From contig CP137685.1 in NCBI GenBank assembly GCA_037976565.1, positions 29,062,842 through 29,126,841 of the forward strand: a DNA stretch of 64,000 nucleotides. The letters run 5' to 3'. The stretch comes from Mesocentrotus franciscanus. Taxonomy: Eukaryota > Echinodermata > Echinoidea > Camarodonta > Strongylocentrotidae. A program made the position numbers and the translations under genes. This document shows positions 12,246-23,804 of the stretch, one piece after another. The number at the start of each line of letters is the position of its first letter. The first letter of the stretch is position 1. The notes under the pieces were generated by a model. The model saw nothing but the letters and a program-made list of their open reading frames with translations, did not search any database and was not told the origin of the DNA.

Positions 12246-12589
12246 ACCACATTTAAAAAATAATAAAACCGCATTCATTGGTTCTATTTCTGTATGAACG
12301 GTGCATTTTGCGTCGTGACTGAGCAAGCTATAACTCAATGTAGCATTACGCCACCTGTCGGCAGAAACATGTCAATCTCATGAAGATGTGAAACTACTAT
12401 TGGTTTTCCCGACTGACCCATTATCACTTTGTAGTTTCAATCTGTTCTTCAAAAATATTTAGACGCTTGAAATCAATGTGCAATTAGTTGTATTATTAAG
12501 ACTTGTGTGTATTGAAGAGTGAGACACTCTTTGTTCTCCCCCTCTCTCATATTAATTAGTTTTTACGACTCTTCATTAAAACAACTATT

Positions 12590-12725
12590 CTCTATCTCTC
12601 TCCCACGCACATACACAGGGTCTCTCTCTCCCTCTCTATTTCTCTATCTCTCTATTTCTTTCTCTCTCTTTATTTTTTTTCTCTCTCTTTTTCTCTCTCT
12701 CTCCCCCTCTCTCTCTCTCTCTCCT
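12590..12725. repeat. CT-rich polypyrimidine tract
   Basis: CTCTCT/TTTCTC repeat. A further pure CT run occurs at 13077-13120. Confidence 0.9.
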
Positions 12726-13078
12726 TAATGAAAACGTTGCCAGAGTTGACCAGAACAACCGAGCGAATTATAGTCTAAAGGCAAATGAAATTCTTTCCAT
12801 GACTCTCCATTGTATCTGTATGCATCTTCGCCACAGCCCTGTCATAGCATTAACAGGATAGGTTTAAGGTAATTAATAAACAATTAATGAATAAATACAT
12901 GAATAATTAAATTAATAAAAAAATAATTAAATAAAATAAAAAAATAAAAAATATGTTACACTTTTATTTTGAATACTGAAAACCTTGATTAATTAATTAA
13001 AATATTCTTTATATACATTAGACTTCAGATGGCACTATTAAGAAATACGGCAAACATACTATCGACTGTTTTGACCCC

Positions 13079-13115
<37 letters not shown>

Positions 13116-13959
13116 TTTCCCGTCAACCTTTGAGTTCTCTCCTCTTCTGTATTCTGACTATTCTCTTTCTCTTTCCTCCTCATATTCCTATCCCCATCTC
13201 ATCTAAAACTACGCCATGAGGTATCTGTACCTTCCCTCTTAACATTAAAATCACGCATTTGGAATCACAGAAAACATTAGTGATGAGTCGATGAGAACAC
13301 GTTGACATTTAAGGGATAGTGACAGCTGAGGAGGCCGCGCTGCACACAATCGGTCTTCAAGATTGCCGTTTGGTTTTTGAGGTTTTCTTGAGATAAAAAT
13401 AATCAGGACACTGTACGATTATCTATCCTTTATGCCGAAGCAAACGTTTAGATTCATGTGCTAGCTTCTGTCAGCAAATTCACTTCATTGAACACACATA
13501 TTTTCCCTCTAATATTGTACTTTGTTGTGCTGTATAACTGATTCCATCGAGTCATCATTATAACACTTTACATCGTTTGCCCTTATATGGCAGTTCGCTT
13601 ATTAGTTAATCAATTATTCTTGTAATTATCTATTTATATCTATGAGGTGTTTCCATTTTTTTCTCCCAGTGAAATTTCCCAGGAGCATCAAGGATCGTTT
13701 ATATCTCGGTTTGGAAAATCACACAAGAGGCGCCCGGCATACTAGGGACTATAATGGCGTAGCACTTGTCAATCCAGTGTTTGTGTGTGTGTGTGTGGGG
13801 GGCTTGTCTTACTGAGGAGGGTACAGTACTTACTAGGTGGGCGAAAAGGTGATCCGAAATTTGCTCCGTCGATGTTACTTTACTCTGAGTTTTATTTCGA
13901 CAAAAATAAAACAAAAGGATAAGGTTATACAGTAGTAAGCTTTATATACCTCACTTTAG

Positions 13960-14239
13960 AAATCTAGCCATCTGATTGGTCGAAATTGGAGTGGTGATTT
14001 TAGCCAAGCCCCGCCTACCAGTCAATAGTCTTTTAAAAAGTGCGCTCGTACCCGCCTACTAGTCAATAGTCTTTTGAAAAGTGCCCTCATACTGCGATCC
14101 CCATTGGTTTACGTGTTAAAATTGTCTTTGTGCGAGCGCGGACACCATACAGTGCTTTTTGTCTGCGATTCCCAAATGATTGAAACTTTCAGTCATTTTT
14201 CCAGCGAAGATTAACAGACAGTGTCTCAGATTTTCTGTG
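13960..14239 (+). promoter_or_regulatory. Candidate promoter and 5'UTR, duplicated at about 15210-15489
   Basis: Within each duplication copy is a GC-richer stretch with CTGATTGGTCG and CCATTGGTTT (inverted and forward CCAAT-type boxes), a CCCCGCCTACC GC-box-like motif and GCGAGCGCGGAC. It also holds an internal 41-bp direct repeat (CCGCCTAC[CT]AGTCAATAGTC). It leads into a short open frame with a strong plus-strand donor. Promoter function is inferred from these motifs only. Confidence 0.3.
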
Positions 14240-14275
14240 ATGTTTCAACCAATCTTTACTCAAGAAAAGGATAAG
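14240..14275 (+). CDS. Candidate first coding exon (copy 1)
   Basis: ATG with a purine at -3 opens a 12-codon frame, MFQPIFTQEKDK, that ends exactly at a consensus donor, GATAAG|GTAAGA (14276). It lies just downstream of the promoter-like stretch. The phase at the donor is 0. In-phase plus-strand acceptors exist at 19675 and 24891, but I cannot show that they join. No product is recognised. Confidence 0.25.
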
Positions 14276-14339
14276 GTAAGAATTCTCGGTAGACTTTTTG
14301 TGTCAATTCGGTATATAAAAGAGATAGTGACTGCTTTAA

Positions 14340-14661
14340 AGGTACTATGTCCCATTTGCAGGCCAACAAAATGAAAAGGTTAAATTCCAACGGCATTTGA
14401 AAGACAATACTAATTTAGAACTTCCCTAAAAAAAGGGGGTTGAAAATGTCTTTAAGTGGGAAAATAACGACTATTAGTTGTCGAATCGACTTGGGAGCTA
14501 TAGAGCCAGTAAGTAATAGTCTGATTTTTAAGACCATTGTACCGAATGGTCGTACGTTTTATGCTGCGCAAAGATTCAATCAGTTTAATTTTGGCCATTA
14601 CAAGAAGTGGGTTATTGATGTAGACAAATGCTCATGTAATCTTTACAGCTCATTTTATGTA
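14340..14661 (+). mobile_element. TTAA MITE family A, truncated at the duplication junction
   Basis: It begins TTAA|AGGTACTATGTCCC and is cut off mid-element by the tandem duplication boundary. Confidence 0.85.
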
Positions 14662-15918
14662 TGTACGATTATCTATCCTTTATGCCGAAGCAAACGTTTA
14701 GATTCATGTGCTAGCTTCTGTCAGCAAATTCACTTCATTGAACACACATATTTTCCCTCTAATATTGTACTTTGTTGTGCTGTATAACTGATTCCATCGA
14801 GTCATCATTATAACACTTTACATCGTTTGCCCTTATATGGCAGTTCGCTTATTAGTTAATCAATTATTCTTGTAATTATCTATTTATATCTATGAGGTGT
14901 TTCCATTTTTTTCTCCCAGTGAAATTTCCCAGGAGCATCAAGGATCGTTTATATCTCGGTTTGGAAAATCACACAAGAGGCGCCCGGCATACTAGGGACT
15001 ATAATGGCGTAGCACTTGTCAATCCAGTGTTTGTGTGTGTGTGTGTGGGGGCTTGTCTTACTGAGGAGGGTACAGTACTTACTAGGTGGGCGAAAAAGGT
15101 GATCCGAAATTTGCTCCGTCGATGTTACTTTACTCTGAGTTTTATTTCGACAAAAATAAAACAAAAGGATAAGGTTATACAGTAGTAAGCTTTATATACC
15201 TCACTTTAGAAATCTAGCCATCTGATTGGTCGAAATTGGAGTGGTGATTTTAGCCATGCCCCGCCTACCAGTCAATAGTCTTTTAAAAAGTGCGCTCGTA
15301 CCCGCCTACTAGTCAATAGTCTTTTGAAAAGTGCCCTCATACTGCGATCCCCATTGGTTTACGTGTTAAAATTGTCTTTGTGCGAGCGCGGACACCATAC
15401 AGTGCTTTTTGTCTGCGATTCCCAAATGATTGAAACTTTCAGTCATTTTTCCAGCGAAGATTAACAGACAGTGTCTCAGATTTTCTGTGATGTTTCAACC
15501 AATCTTTACTCAAGAAAAGGATAAGGTAAGAATTCTCGGTAGACTTTTTGTGTCAATTCGGTATATAAAAGAGATAGTGACTGCTTTAAAGGTACTATGT
15601 CCCATTTGCAGGCCAAAAAAATGAAAAGGTCAAATTCCAACGGCATTTGAAAGACAATACTAATTTAGAACTTCCCTAAAAAAGGGGTTGAAAATGTCTT
15701 TAAGTGGGAAAATAACGACTATTAGTTGTCGAATCGACTTAGGAGCTATAGAGTCAGTAAGTAATAGTCTGATTTTTCAGACCATTGTACCGAATGGTCG
15801 TACGTTTTATGCTGCGCAAAGATTCAATCAGTTTAATCAGTTTAATTTTGGCCATTACAAGAAGTGGGTTATTGATGTAGACAAATGCTCATGTACCCTT
15901 TACAGCTCATTTTATGTA
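14662..15918. repeat. 1.25-kb tandem duplication, copy 2
   Basis: Second copy of 13412-14661. It runs on into the intact right half of the MITE (15590-16124), identifying it as the parental right boundary. Confidence 0.92.
15490..15525 (+). CDS. Candidate first coding exon (copy 2)
   Basis: Same 12-codon frame and donor as 14240-14275, in the second duplication copy, with no differences across the frame or the donor. Confidence 0.25.
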
Positions 15919-16124
15919 TGTTATTACCAAAGATGAAAAAAGTCAGTCAGTCACTCAATAGTGTCTGACAGTGAAGTCTAGCAAGTAAACGGGTTTCCTT
16001 GCATAATTTGAATATTAGGACACTGCTAACGTTTAAATTTCACAGATAGGACATACATGACATATTCATAATTCCTGCAAAGTTCTACAGAATTTGATGT
16101 TGGCTGCAAAGGGACACAGTATCT
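15590..16124 (+). mobile_element. TTAA MITE family A, full length (535 bp)
   Basis: Flanked by TTAA on both sides (15586-15589 and 16125-16128). The terminal inverted repeats are AGGTACTATGTCCC at the left and AGATACTGTGTCCC at the right, read inward. A TTAA target duplication is typical of piggyBac- and Kolobok-type transposases. No transposase is encoded. A roughly 70-residue frame (KMSLSGKITTISCRIDLGAI...) is open in all copies, but this probably reflects their recent common origin. Confidence 0.88.
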
Positions 16125-16469
16125 TTAATTTTCGAGAAATGGCTGTTTCTATACTGGCTCGCGTGAAAGTTGCATCTTGCTATCACCCCGAGGCGCGCCT
16201 GGGTGATGTAACTTACCCTTGAGCGTATAAAAACAGCCAACCATCTTGTAGCAGTCGATATCTCTATATTATGGTATTGGTTTAAGGTTTCTTTTTAGGG
16301 CTACGTTTAGAGTAAGGGTTAGGTAGGCCCACAATACTTGATTAGTGGTTGAAATTCGGAATTTGATTAGAGAAGGAACTTGACAGTGGGTACTAAGCAT
16401 GAGTCAAAGACCACAATGCAATGCAAGAGACAATGTCATCGAGTGAGGAATGGTGTAGGATGGGTTGTA

Positions 16470-16665
16470 TCTTCATCATCGTTCATGTTGCCTTCCCCTC
16501 TTCTACCGCCACCGCCCCCCTCTTACTCTCTCTCTCTCTTTACCTCCTCCCTCTCCCGTCTCTCTTTCTCCACTCTCTTTCACCCTAACCCTCCCTCTCT
16601 CCCTCCCTCCCTCCCTCCCTTCTCCCTCTTCTTCTTCTCCCCCTTTCTATTTTCTTTCGCCATTC
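16470..16665. repeat. CT/CCCT-rich polypyrimidine tract
   Basis: Low-complexity CTCTCCCTCCCT sequence; overlapping Ser/Pro/Leu open frames are artefacts. Confidence 0.85.
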
Positions 16666-16699
16666 GATGTGGGGCACATGACCCCGTATCCCCTTACCA

Positions 16700-18455
16700 T
16701 ATAACTACGCCGCTGTAAGTACCACAGACGTGCAATCCATAAAATCAAGGGTTTAGATCGATAGGGAGGAGTGGAAGACTAGTGTGACAATGACACTTTG
16801 GGTTGATGAGGGATCGATTCTGTGACCGTGATAGAAAATCTAACATGCAAGCGATCTGCTTATAAAAGACACCGTGATTTTTTAAAGTAAACCGTGGACA
16901 AAGATATTTTAATTAAAACTGAATTTTCGTTAAAACATGCCAAAATCGATATTTATAATCGTGTTGAATAAGGGCAGCACAAAAACGATGGCCATTATAG
17001 GGAATACATGACAAGAATCTTCATATACGTTATACATGTGTATACCGTATTCATATTTCCGAATTTGTAACAGAGTTAATGAGATTAATACAACAAAAAG
17101 TGGCCTCGCTATGAAAATATAACAATGAAATCCGCTGTGATGTTTTATAAAAATACCTCAATCCCACCGCCTAAACGACTCCTAACCACCCTATTCCTGG
17201 ACATTCGACGTAATGTATTTTTTTTTGGTTCGGCCTGGCGTCGATCTGATATATATATAATATAACTTTGTCTAGTCCTGGCCTGTGATATTCTAATTAA
17301 TTCTTCATGTTGAACGACCCACTTTAAATCTAAAACATGATGTAAGTTCGATGTAAGGAAGACGGTGTTAAGATCAACCTTATAGAAGTCTTGTTTTTCT
17401 ATGCCCTCTTTAAATTTATGACGTCACCTAATGTCAATGACCAAATCTTGATCGGCGGGCCCTTATTGTCATGAGTCTTCAAGAAGAAACTTCGATTTTT
17501 TGTTACGTCCTCTTCTAAAAGGGGTGTCAGTCACCTAACTGTCATTCTACCCACGTGACATTCTAAGCATGTTACGAATGCTAACACGAACATGATCATG
17601 TATTCTATGTTTGGTATTTTCTTATATATTTAAAATATACAAATTTTGTCATAAATATTATTTTTTATCTGCCACAAAGTTTTCGGTCGTGATGATTATT
17701 ATCTGTGTTAAGCCATTATGTATGTAAACTATTTCTTTAATTATTTGTATATAATGTATGTATATACTGTATATGATGGAATTTGTTTTGAAAATAAAGA
17801 ACCCTCTGGAAGGGGGGAAGAAAAAACGAGAAAAAAACACGAATGCGATTAAAAGAATTGATTCTTGTTCTCTACTGACGGATCAATTTCCTTTGATGAT
17901 TTATACATTTTTCATTTGTCATTGTTCCTGTATGTGTCCTTTCGGTTGATCAAATATCAATCAAACCGTCACAATGTGGGAGACTTAAAAGTAATCATAA
18001 TTAAAAATATTCGAAAGCAGTGAATTACCATTCAACATGCAATGTGTTGCATATGTCGCATAACAAGTATATAATTTTTGCCCTTTTTTGCCTTCTTTGT
18101 TTCTTTCGGGGGCGGTTATGACAATTATAGATCCTAAGTCTTTGGGAAATTAAATAAAACACAAATCACATAACTATGATGGACATAATATTTATCTCTA
18201 AATTTATATTGGTTTAATGTTGGTATCCCTCTGAAATTAAATGCATAAGAGGTAATTTTCACTTTCAACACTGCACAGTAAACGATAAATAAGGGGAGAA
18301 TTCTTTCATAACTTTTAGTAAAGATATAAAACAAAATCATTGTAGTTAATGGAAAGATGTGACCAGATTCAACATCCGATTTCTTTCAGGGGGTGAGCTA
18401 TAATTTTGATATCTCTTGATGGATGCATGATACTTTAATAAACATTCAGAGGATT
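16700..18455. other. No gene seen
   Basis: AT-rich sequence without a splice-bounded open frame or recognisable repeat on either strand. Confidence 0.4.
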
Positions 18456-18459
18456 ATGA

Positions 18460-18795
18460 GAGGCGTAGCCATAGCCAATGGACTGGGGCATGTGTGCCCA
18501 TCCCCTCATATTTCTCGCACCCCTTAGGCCCTTCCAATGATTTTTGTTCAAGTGCAACAATTTTTTATAAAAGAATAATTCAATCCTTACCTAATACTGC
18601 ATTAGCTCTGCAATATAAACAAAAGTCAAATGTTAATAATAAGTTACAATATCTAACAAATAACAATTTAATTTTCGCTCTTTTGATGAACTTCCGCGCG
18701 TAACCATGAGCGTGTACTTAAAGGGTCCCATGCGAATTACCCCCCCCCCCTAAAGCCATGACCTCATGTGCCCCAGTGAAATAATCTTGGCTACA
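18460..18795. mobile_element. Degenerate inverted-terminal element
   Basis: The left end, GAGGCGTAGCCATAGCCAATGG, is roughly inverted at the right end, CTTGGCTACACCGCTTC. Both ends also carry the subterminal block CTGGGGCATGTG / CATGTGCCCCAG. I see no target-site duplication. Confidence 0.4.
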
Positions 18796-19179
18796 CCGCT
18801 TCTAATTATTTGTGTAAATAGTTGAATACTCCAGGATTGAACTTTGCTTCATTGGGGCTAACTATGGTTTGGAGGTTTTAACTCATTAAACATAACATCC
18901 TTCCAATCAAGGCAATGCATATAGCAACAAAATAGAGAAGATGATTGCGAAACCCTGCTCATTATTTAAAACGCCGCAAAATGTATGACGCGCAAGGATC
19001 ATAATATTTTCTCTATCGGACGTATAACTCAAATGAGCGGTTTGAGGTTACTCGTTACGGTTTATGTAAATGATAAAGACGAGGCGAGATATTTCTATTT
19101 TTACAGCAGTGATTCGACGCTGAATATAATTTAGAAGCCATCTTTTCATTTAGCTCTTTCTTTTTATCGCGTTCTACTC

Positions 19180-19219
<40 letters not shown>

Positions 19220-19499
19220 ATCTTATTCCGTATGATATGTTTCTCTCTAAAACGTCTTAAAACGATTCTTTTTAATAAAACATCCAATGTTAACTGAATA
19301 AAGGAAGTACATGTATGCTAGGCGTATCTCACTCTTCGCTATTCTTATTTTTTCCATCCCTCTATATCAGAGCTTGGGGACATATGCCCTATTTGCGATA
19401 TATGCGCTATATACATGATATAAGTATGGTATCTTATTATTATTTCTTATACTATCACAATTACCCATTTCGTATTTGTTTATTTCTTCTTCGTCATTC

Positions 19500-19672
19500 T
19501 CCTTTCTGTCTGTCTGTTTCTCTTTCTCTGTGTGTTTCTGCATCTATCTCTCCCTCCCCCTTCACTCCCTATCTCCCTCTTTCTTTGTCTCTGTCTCTCT
19601 CGCTCTCTATGTCTCTCTTTCTATCTCTCTCTCTCTACCTCTCTCTGTCTCATTCTCCCTCTCCCTTTCTCT
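19500..19672. repeat. CT-rich polypyrimidine tract
   Basis: Low-complexity CTCTGTCTCT sequence. It ends in CCCTTTCTCTGAG, which could serve as a plus-strand acceptor for the GC-rich segment that follows. Confidence 0.85.
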
Positions 19673-19675
19673 GAG

Positions 19676-19960
19676 CCTGTGTCACATCTTGACGTTTGCG
19701 ACCATCCGAGCATCCACCTGCCGAAAGCGAGGGCCAAACGATATCCGCATTGCCATGCGCTCAAACCGCATTCTATGGCGCCCTCAAAGCCGGGCCTCAA
19801 AGGTCCTATGCATACCACAACGTTGCGCTACAACCACGGACCTACTACGACACCGGACTATTATATGAATTCATTTCATAAAGCCTCATCTTGCCTTTTA
19901 AGCTTCCCTGTGTCGACGCCACGGGCTACGATTTTAGCAACACATGGGAAATCGATTTGC
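19676..19960 (+). CDS. GC-rich candidate exon, frame uncertain
   Basis: About 190 bases (19680-19870) are clearly more GC-rich than the surroundings and open in several frames. After the polypyrimidine acceptor at 19675 the plus-strand phase-0 frame reads PVSHLDVCDHPSIHLPKARA and onward. A second frame from 19696 contains AFYGALKAGPQRSYAYHNVA and is equally protein-like but lacks a good acceptor. The minus strand is also open. I cannot choose between an exon and a CpG-rich regulatory segment. Confidence 0.22.
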
Positions 19961-20015
19961 GGTAGCTATATAGGGAAAGTTAATTCGGAGTATTTTATAC
20001 GCTATTCAAAATCAC

Positions 20016-20060
20016 CTGCTATCATAATGTGAATGAATCCGTCTTCAGGTTGCAATGAAA
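20016..20060 (-). CDS. Candidate internal exon of the unrecognised minus-strand gene
   Basis: A 45-bp segment between a strong acceptor (TATTCTATTCTGCAG, ending 20061) and a good donor (AGCAG|GTGATT at 20015). Only one frame is open, and it reads SLQPEDGFIHIMIA with two leading bases and one trailing base (phase 1 in, phase 1 out). The upstream exon at 32729-32810 ends in phase 1 and the downstream exon at 9920-9979 is open from phase 1, so it fits without adjustment. Product unknown. Confidence 0.42.
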
Positions 20061-20134
20061 CTGCAGAATAGAATATGACAAAACATCCAATCCAAATACC
20101 ATCATTTTGCAGCTGTTAGCATTAGGGTCTTTAA

Positions 20135-20507
20135 AGGCATCGTTTAACAATGTTAAATCTGAGATGCATGGCCCTACGTGTTATCAGTGTCTGTGATGTG
20201 GTGTAATATTGAAGCCCTAAAAAAATTGCGCTTCAAAATGATCATGAAGTGCCTCAAAAAAGTAAAAATCTTTGGGTGACCGGTTTTACCATACTCATTT
20301 CTCCCAATAGACTTTAGTGTTATAAAAACCGTTAGGAAAACGAAATTTTAAACTTCGATTTCCAATCATAAATATCTTGATAATCAGACAGGCGATCGGC
20401 TTGTAAAAGTCATGGGGTTCCTGACTGACCTAAAGGTTTATAATTATCATTACAGCATGAGCTAAATTCAGGATTTTGTTTCAGATTGACAAAGTGACCC
20501 AATCCCT
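20135..20507. mobile_element. TTAA MITE family C, copy 1
   Basis: Flanked by TTAA at 20131-20134 and 20508-20511. An inverted second copy lies at 41800-42153. They share long blocks including CTGAGATGCATGGCCCTACG, TATCAGTGTCTGTGATG and AAATATCTTGATAATCAGAC. The inward termini AGGCATCG and AGGGATTG are imperfect inverted repeats. Non-coding. Confidence 0.8.
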
Positions 20508-20948
20508 TTAAAGAAATTATTTCCTCTACAGTGCAAGAAATGATGGATAAGGAATGATCATGTACACACACGATTGAGTAACTGGAGATATCATTATGTC
20601 TAAGGCATGACTAATTGGTTCATGGTTCTTTGAAACACCCCCTCAGAGCGGCTGGCGAAAGGTCGTTAACTTCACAATACGTGCTCTTTTGATACGAAAC
20701 TATTAGGTAATTGCCATCCACAATCGCCTCCGTATTAAGAGAGAAATCCATGTCATGTTTAAAAATAGTATAACATGTATAAAGCAATCAAAATATTAGA
20801 AGTAAGGTACAAGAAATTGCTTTAAGCTAGGGCGTGTGCTAGCTCTCTTCTGCTATATTTTATCTTCACTTCCATGTAATTCATCCACCCACTCACCCCT
20901 CCCCCCACCACCACATACAATAGATTACCATCTGGTTATACACATGCA

Positions 20949-21227
20949 GGGGAGTGTTTCACAAAGACTAAGATCGACTTAAAGTTGGACTAGAATATGG
21001 CAGGCCGTTCATGCCACTGTTTGCTCTTACCATTATTATCTTTAGATAATATTTTTCCTTCAATAATGAATTATCAAAAAATATAAGTTCTGTAGATTTG
21101 TGACTATGGCTTGTACGTCCCTTGAGAGTCAAATGCCAGTAAATCGTGAGAGCAAACAGTGGCATGAACAGCCTACCATATTTAGGTCCAACTTTAAGTC
21201 TATCTTAGTCTTTGTGAAACACTCCCC
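20949..21227. mobile_element. Palindromic MITE (GGGAGTGTTTCACAAAGAC), copy 1
   Basis: The first ~45 bases, GGGGAGTGTTTCACAAAGAC and onward, are inverted at the end (AGTCTTTGTGAAACACTCCC). An inner block CGTTCATGCCACTGTTTGCT pairs with AGCAAACAGTGGCATGAACA. A second copy lies at 62466-62740. Non-autonomous; superfamily uncertain. Confidence 0.85.
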
Positions 21228-22139
21228 AGGTTGCAACTTCTCAATATCACCTTTACATAAAGACACACTATTTGACCCACCATACATGTACCTATATGAA
21301 CCTGCAAGGAAGAATGGTTTCCTCCGCATACATGCTGTGATTTGCTCAACTCTGACCCCAAGCATGATGCCAAAGACATCTGGATTTGAAACGTATTAAT
21401 GAAGAAGAATTGAGCACAATCAATCTCAATTGAGGTGCAATTTGACGCAGATAGGTCCCATAATTGCACTTTTACTACGACAACGACACCCATTTAACAT
21501 GAAAAGGGGGTAATAAACGCGAGAACAAAAACCACTTTCCTAGGAATCTTAGCTTACTGCAGATGGGCAAAAAAAAATTGGAATGACTCCATGGTAGTTA
21601 TTACTGGGGTAGTTCGAAGTTTTAGTGATCATTATTCAAATGAGTTTCTCCTCAAGTCGATCCGAGGTATGTTATTGACCCAAATGGACCAGGAATGGCG
21701 GATTGGTTAAGAAAGATTTGTGATGAGATAAGCATTTGAAGGAATAGTTAGGTGTATAGATGTGAAAAACTATATTAGGATAACATAGGTAGCATTATTC
21801 ATGTTGCGTTCTAAAATATCGTGCTTGTGCTTAAAGACTTTTTCAGATATTGCGCGGTAAACCGCTACAAAAAAAAAAGGCGCTGCGGTGAAAATGAATG
21901 GCAACTGAGCGCAGCAACATGCGCGTAGTCACTGAGCTCTGTGCTGTAAGATACACAAATGTGAAGTGTTACACTTTACATCGTTATAAAAAAATAAAAA
22001 TAAAATAAAAAAGCCGACGCGGTTTTGTTTAGTCATATCCGAACGGGCCTTAAATGATCAAATTTACCTGAAGTGTAAAAATAATTTAGATGCAAGATAT
22101 GCCTGTTGAACAAAAGACATCATTTGGTGCGCATCATGG

Positions 22140-22522
22140 AAAATCACCCCCGGAAAACTACCCCCAAGGACAACCACCCCCTGCCGAGGACAATTACCCC
22201 CCGGAAAATTACCCCCTAGGACAATTACCCCCCGGAAAATTACCCCTGTTCATTAAAGTCCACCCTGGTAATATTTTGTTTCGGGGTAATTGTCCTGGGG
22301 GTAGGTTATTGTCCAAGAAGATAATTTTCAGGGGAGGGGGTAATATTATTGTCCTCGGGGGTAACTGTCAATGGGGATAATATTTCGGGGGGAATTGTCC
22401 TCGGAGCTCGGAGGTTGGTTGTCCTTGGGGTATTTTTCCGGGGTGATTGTCATTTGGGGGTAATTGCCCCGTTGGTAATTGGCCGGGGATGATTGTCCAG
22501 GGGGTAACTGTCCTAGAACCCA
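22140..22522. repeat. Inverted array of GGACAATTACCCCC-type units
   Basis: The left half carries repeated GGACAATTACCCCCCGGAAA on the plus strand. The right half carries the complementary GGGGGTAATTGTCC units in degenerate form. The whole is a foldback of short subrepeats about 12-22 bases long, and probably non-coding. Confidence 0.7.
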
Positions 22523-22675
22523 TTTGGTGAAGTAGCACTACTTGCACGATCTTAGACGCGCCATGCAAGAGCGACATCGTGCACAAAGTGAATGCAAAAT
22601 GAATAGTGCATATTGCTTTGATGATTGGCGCATGCAATACTTGCCTTCACGCATATTGATTAACATAGGTAATAC

Positions 22676-22846
22676 ATCTGGGGAACATTTTCATGAAACA
22701 ATTAGTCGGTGGTTTTCACCGACTAATATCATTTTCACCGACAATATTATTTTATTGTCACCGACTATTTTCCAGGCCTCTGATTGGTCAAATTTAGTCA
22801 GCGCCGACAGTTGTCGGTGGACAAATGTTGATGAAACGGGCCCCTG
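22676..22846. mobile_element. MITE-like element with TCGGTG subrepeats and GGGCCC end
   Basis: It contains the hairpin TTAGTCGGTG...CACCGACTAA (22704-22728), further CACCGAC/TCGGTG repeats, CGACAGTTGTCGGTG, and the end GATGAAACGGGCCCC. The left side has a matching TTCATGAAAC. Exact ends are uncertain. Confidence 0.5.
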
Positions 22847-23804
22847 ATAACACAGATCCTGCGTGAGCAACAAGCATTATCACGTCACTTCTAAACTTTT
22901 TCATCTAGTTATATTAATTCAATTACCAAAATGATCACTTCCAACAACGGCTCAAAGTATGAATGCTTGCGCTTCTTGGACATTTGAAGGTGCTCAATCA
23001 AAATTACCAGCAACCAAACCAAAACTCTTCTTAGGTTTTAATCCTCCTCCCTCGGGCGTTCAGCGTTTGGAAGAATGAAATAAAGACAATATTACAAGAC
23101 AGATGCGTTGTGTTTCGATGGTGATAACTTTGCCAGGGGATATGAATGAACTTTCGTAACAAGCTATCCTGGGACAGGTGCAGGAGAAAATACCATTGAG
23201 CGAACAGTGACTTTAAATATCAAACTCTGTTCAACCTCCATTTCTAATTACACAGTCAGTGTGATCTGACATATCGGGTAGTATTACACCAATAGAATAA
23301 GAGCATGATTGCTTCATTTTCAAAATTCCCCGGTTTTATAAATAGGGCTTGTATGGATTAGTTAACATAGATAACCTAGATAAGAGTAGTCAATAGATCT
23401 AGACATGTGAACATAAATAATCCAATGACCATAATCATCAGTTATTCATTCGAAGTCTCAGTATATACATTTTATTTTATCAACAAAACATCTGCCTCCC
23501 TTCCTGCATGTTGCAAAGAGTAGTTTATCCCGATATCTATTTCTAATGAAATTTATTTTCAATATCCCTGTTACACCACTCTTTTTATACCGTGAGCTTG
23601 TTTTTTTCTTTCAATCTCATTATCAGTATTCAATTAAATGAACTTATAGGACAAAAACGGTCTAAATAAAGGCAGAGATCGCTGGTTTTTTATTCGAATT
23701 CAGCGGTTGACTTTATTGGAGATAAATGGCTTATCATTTTTGACCTAATATCACGATTTTTATAACGACTCCCTTTTAATCTTGTCAAATTGTATCTTCA
23801 CCCC

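Larger units (their letters stand above)
13412..14661. repeat. 1.25-kb tandem duplication, copy 1
   Basis: The segment from TGTACGATTATCTATCC to TTTTATGTATGT is repeated immediately downstream at about 14662-15918, nearly identical by eye with a few substitutions and small indels. Copy 2 has one extra A near 15096 and an extra CAGTTTAAT near 15836. Copy 1 ends inside a TTAA MITE (14340 onward) that is complete only in copy 2, so the duplication occurred after that MITE inserted. The junction shows short ATGT microhomology. Confidence 0.92.

Noticed and set aside
21100..21493. Overlapping 78-99 codon frames on both strands
   Set aside because: Half lies in a palindromic MITE and the rest lacks splice or start support.
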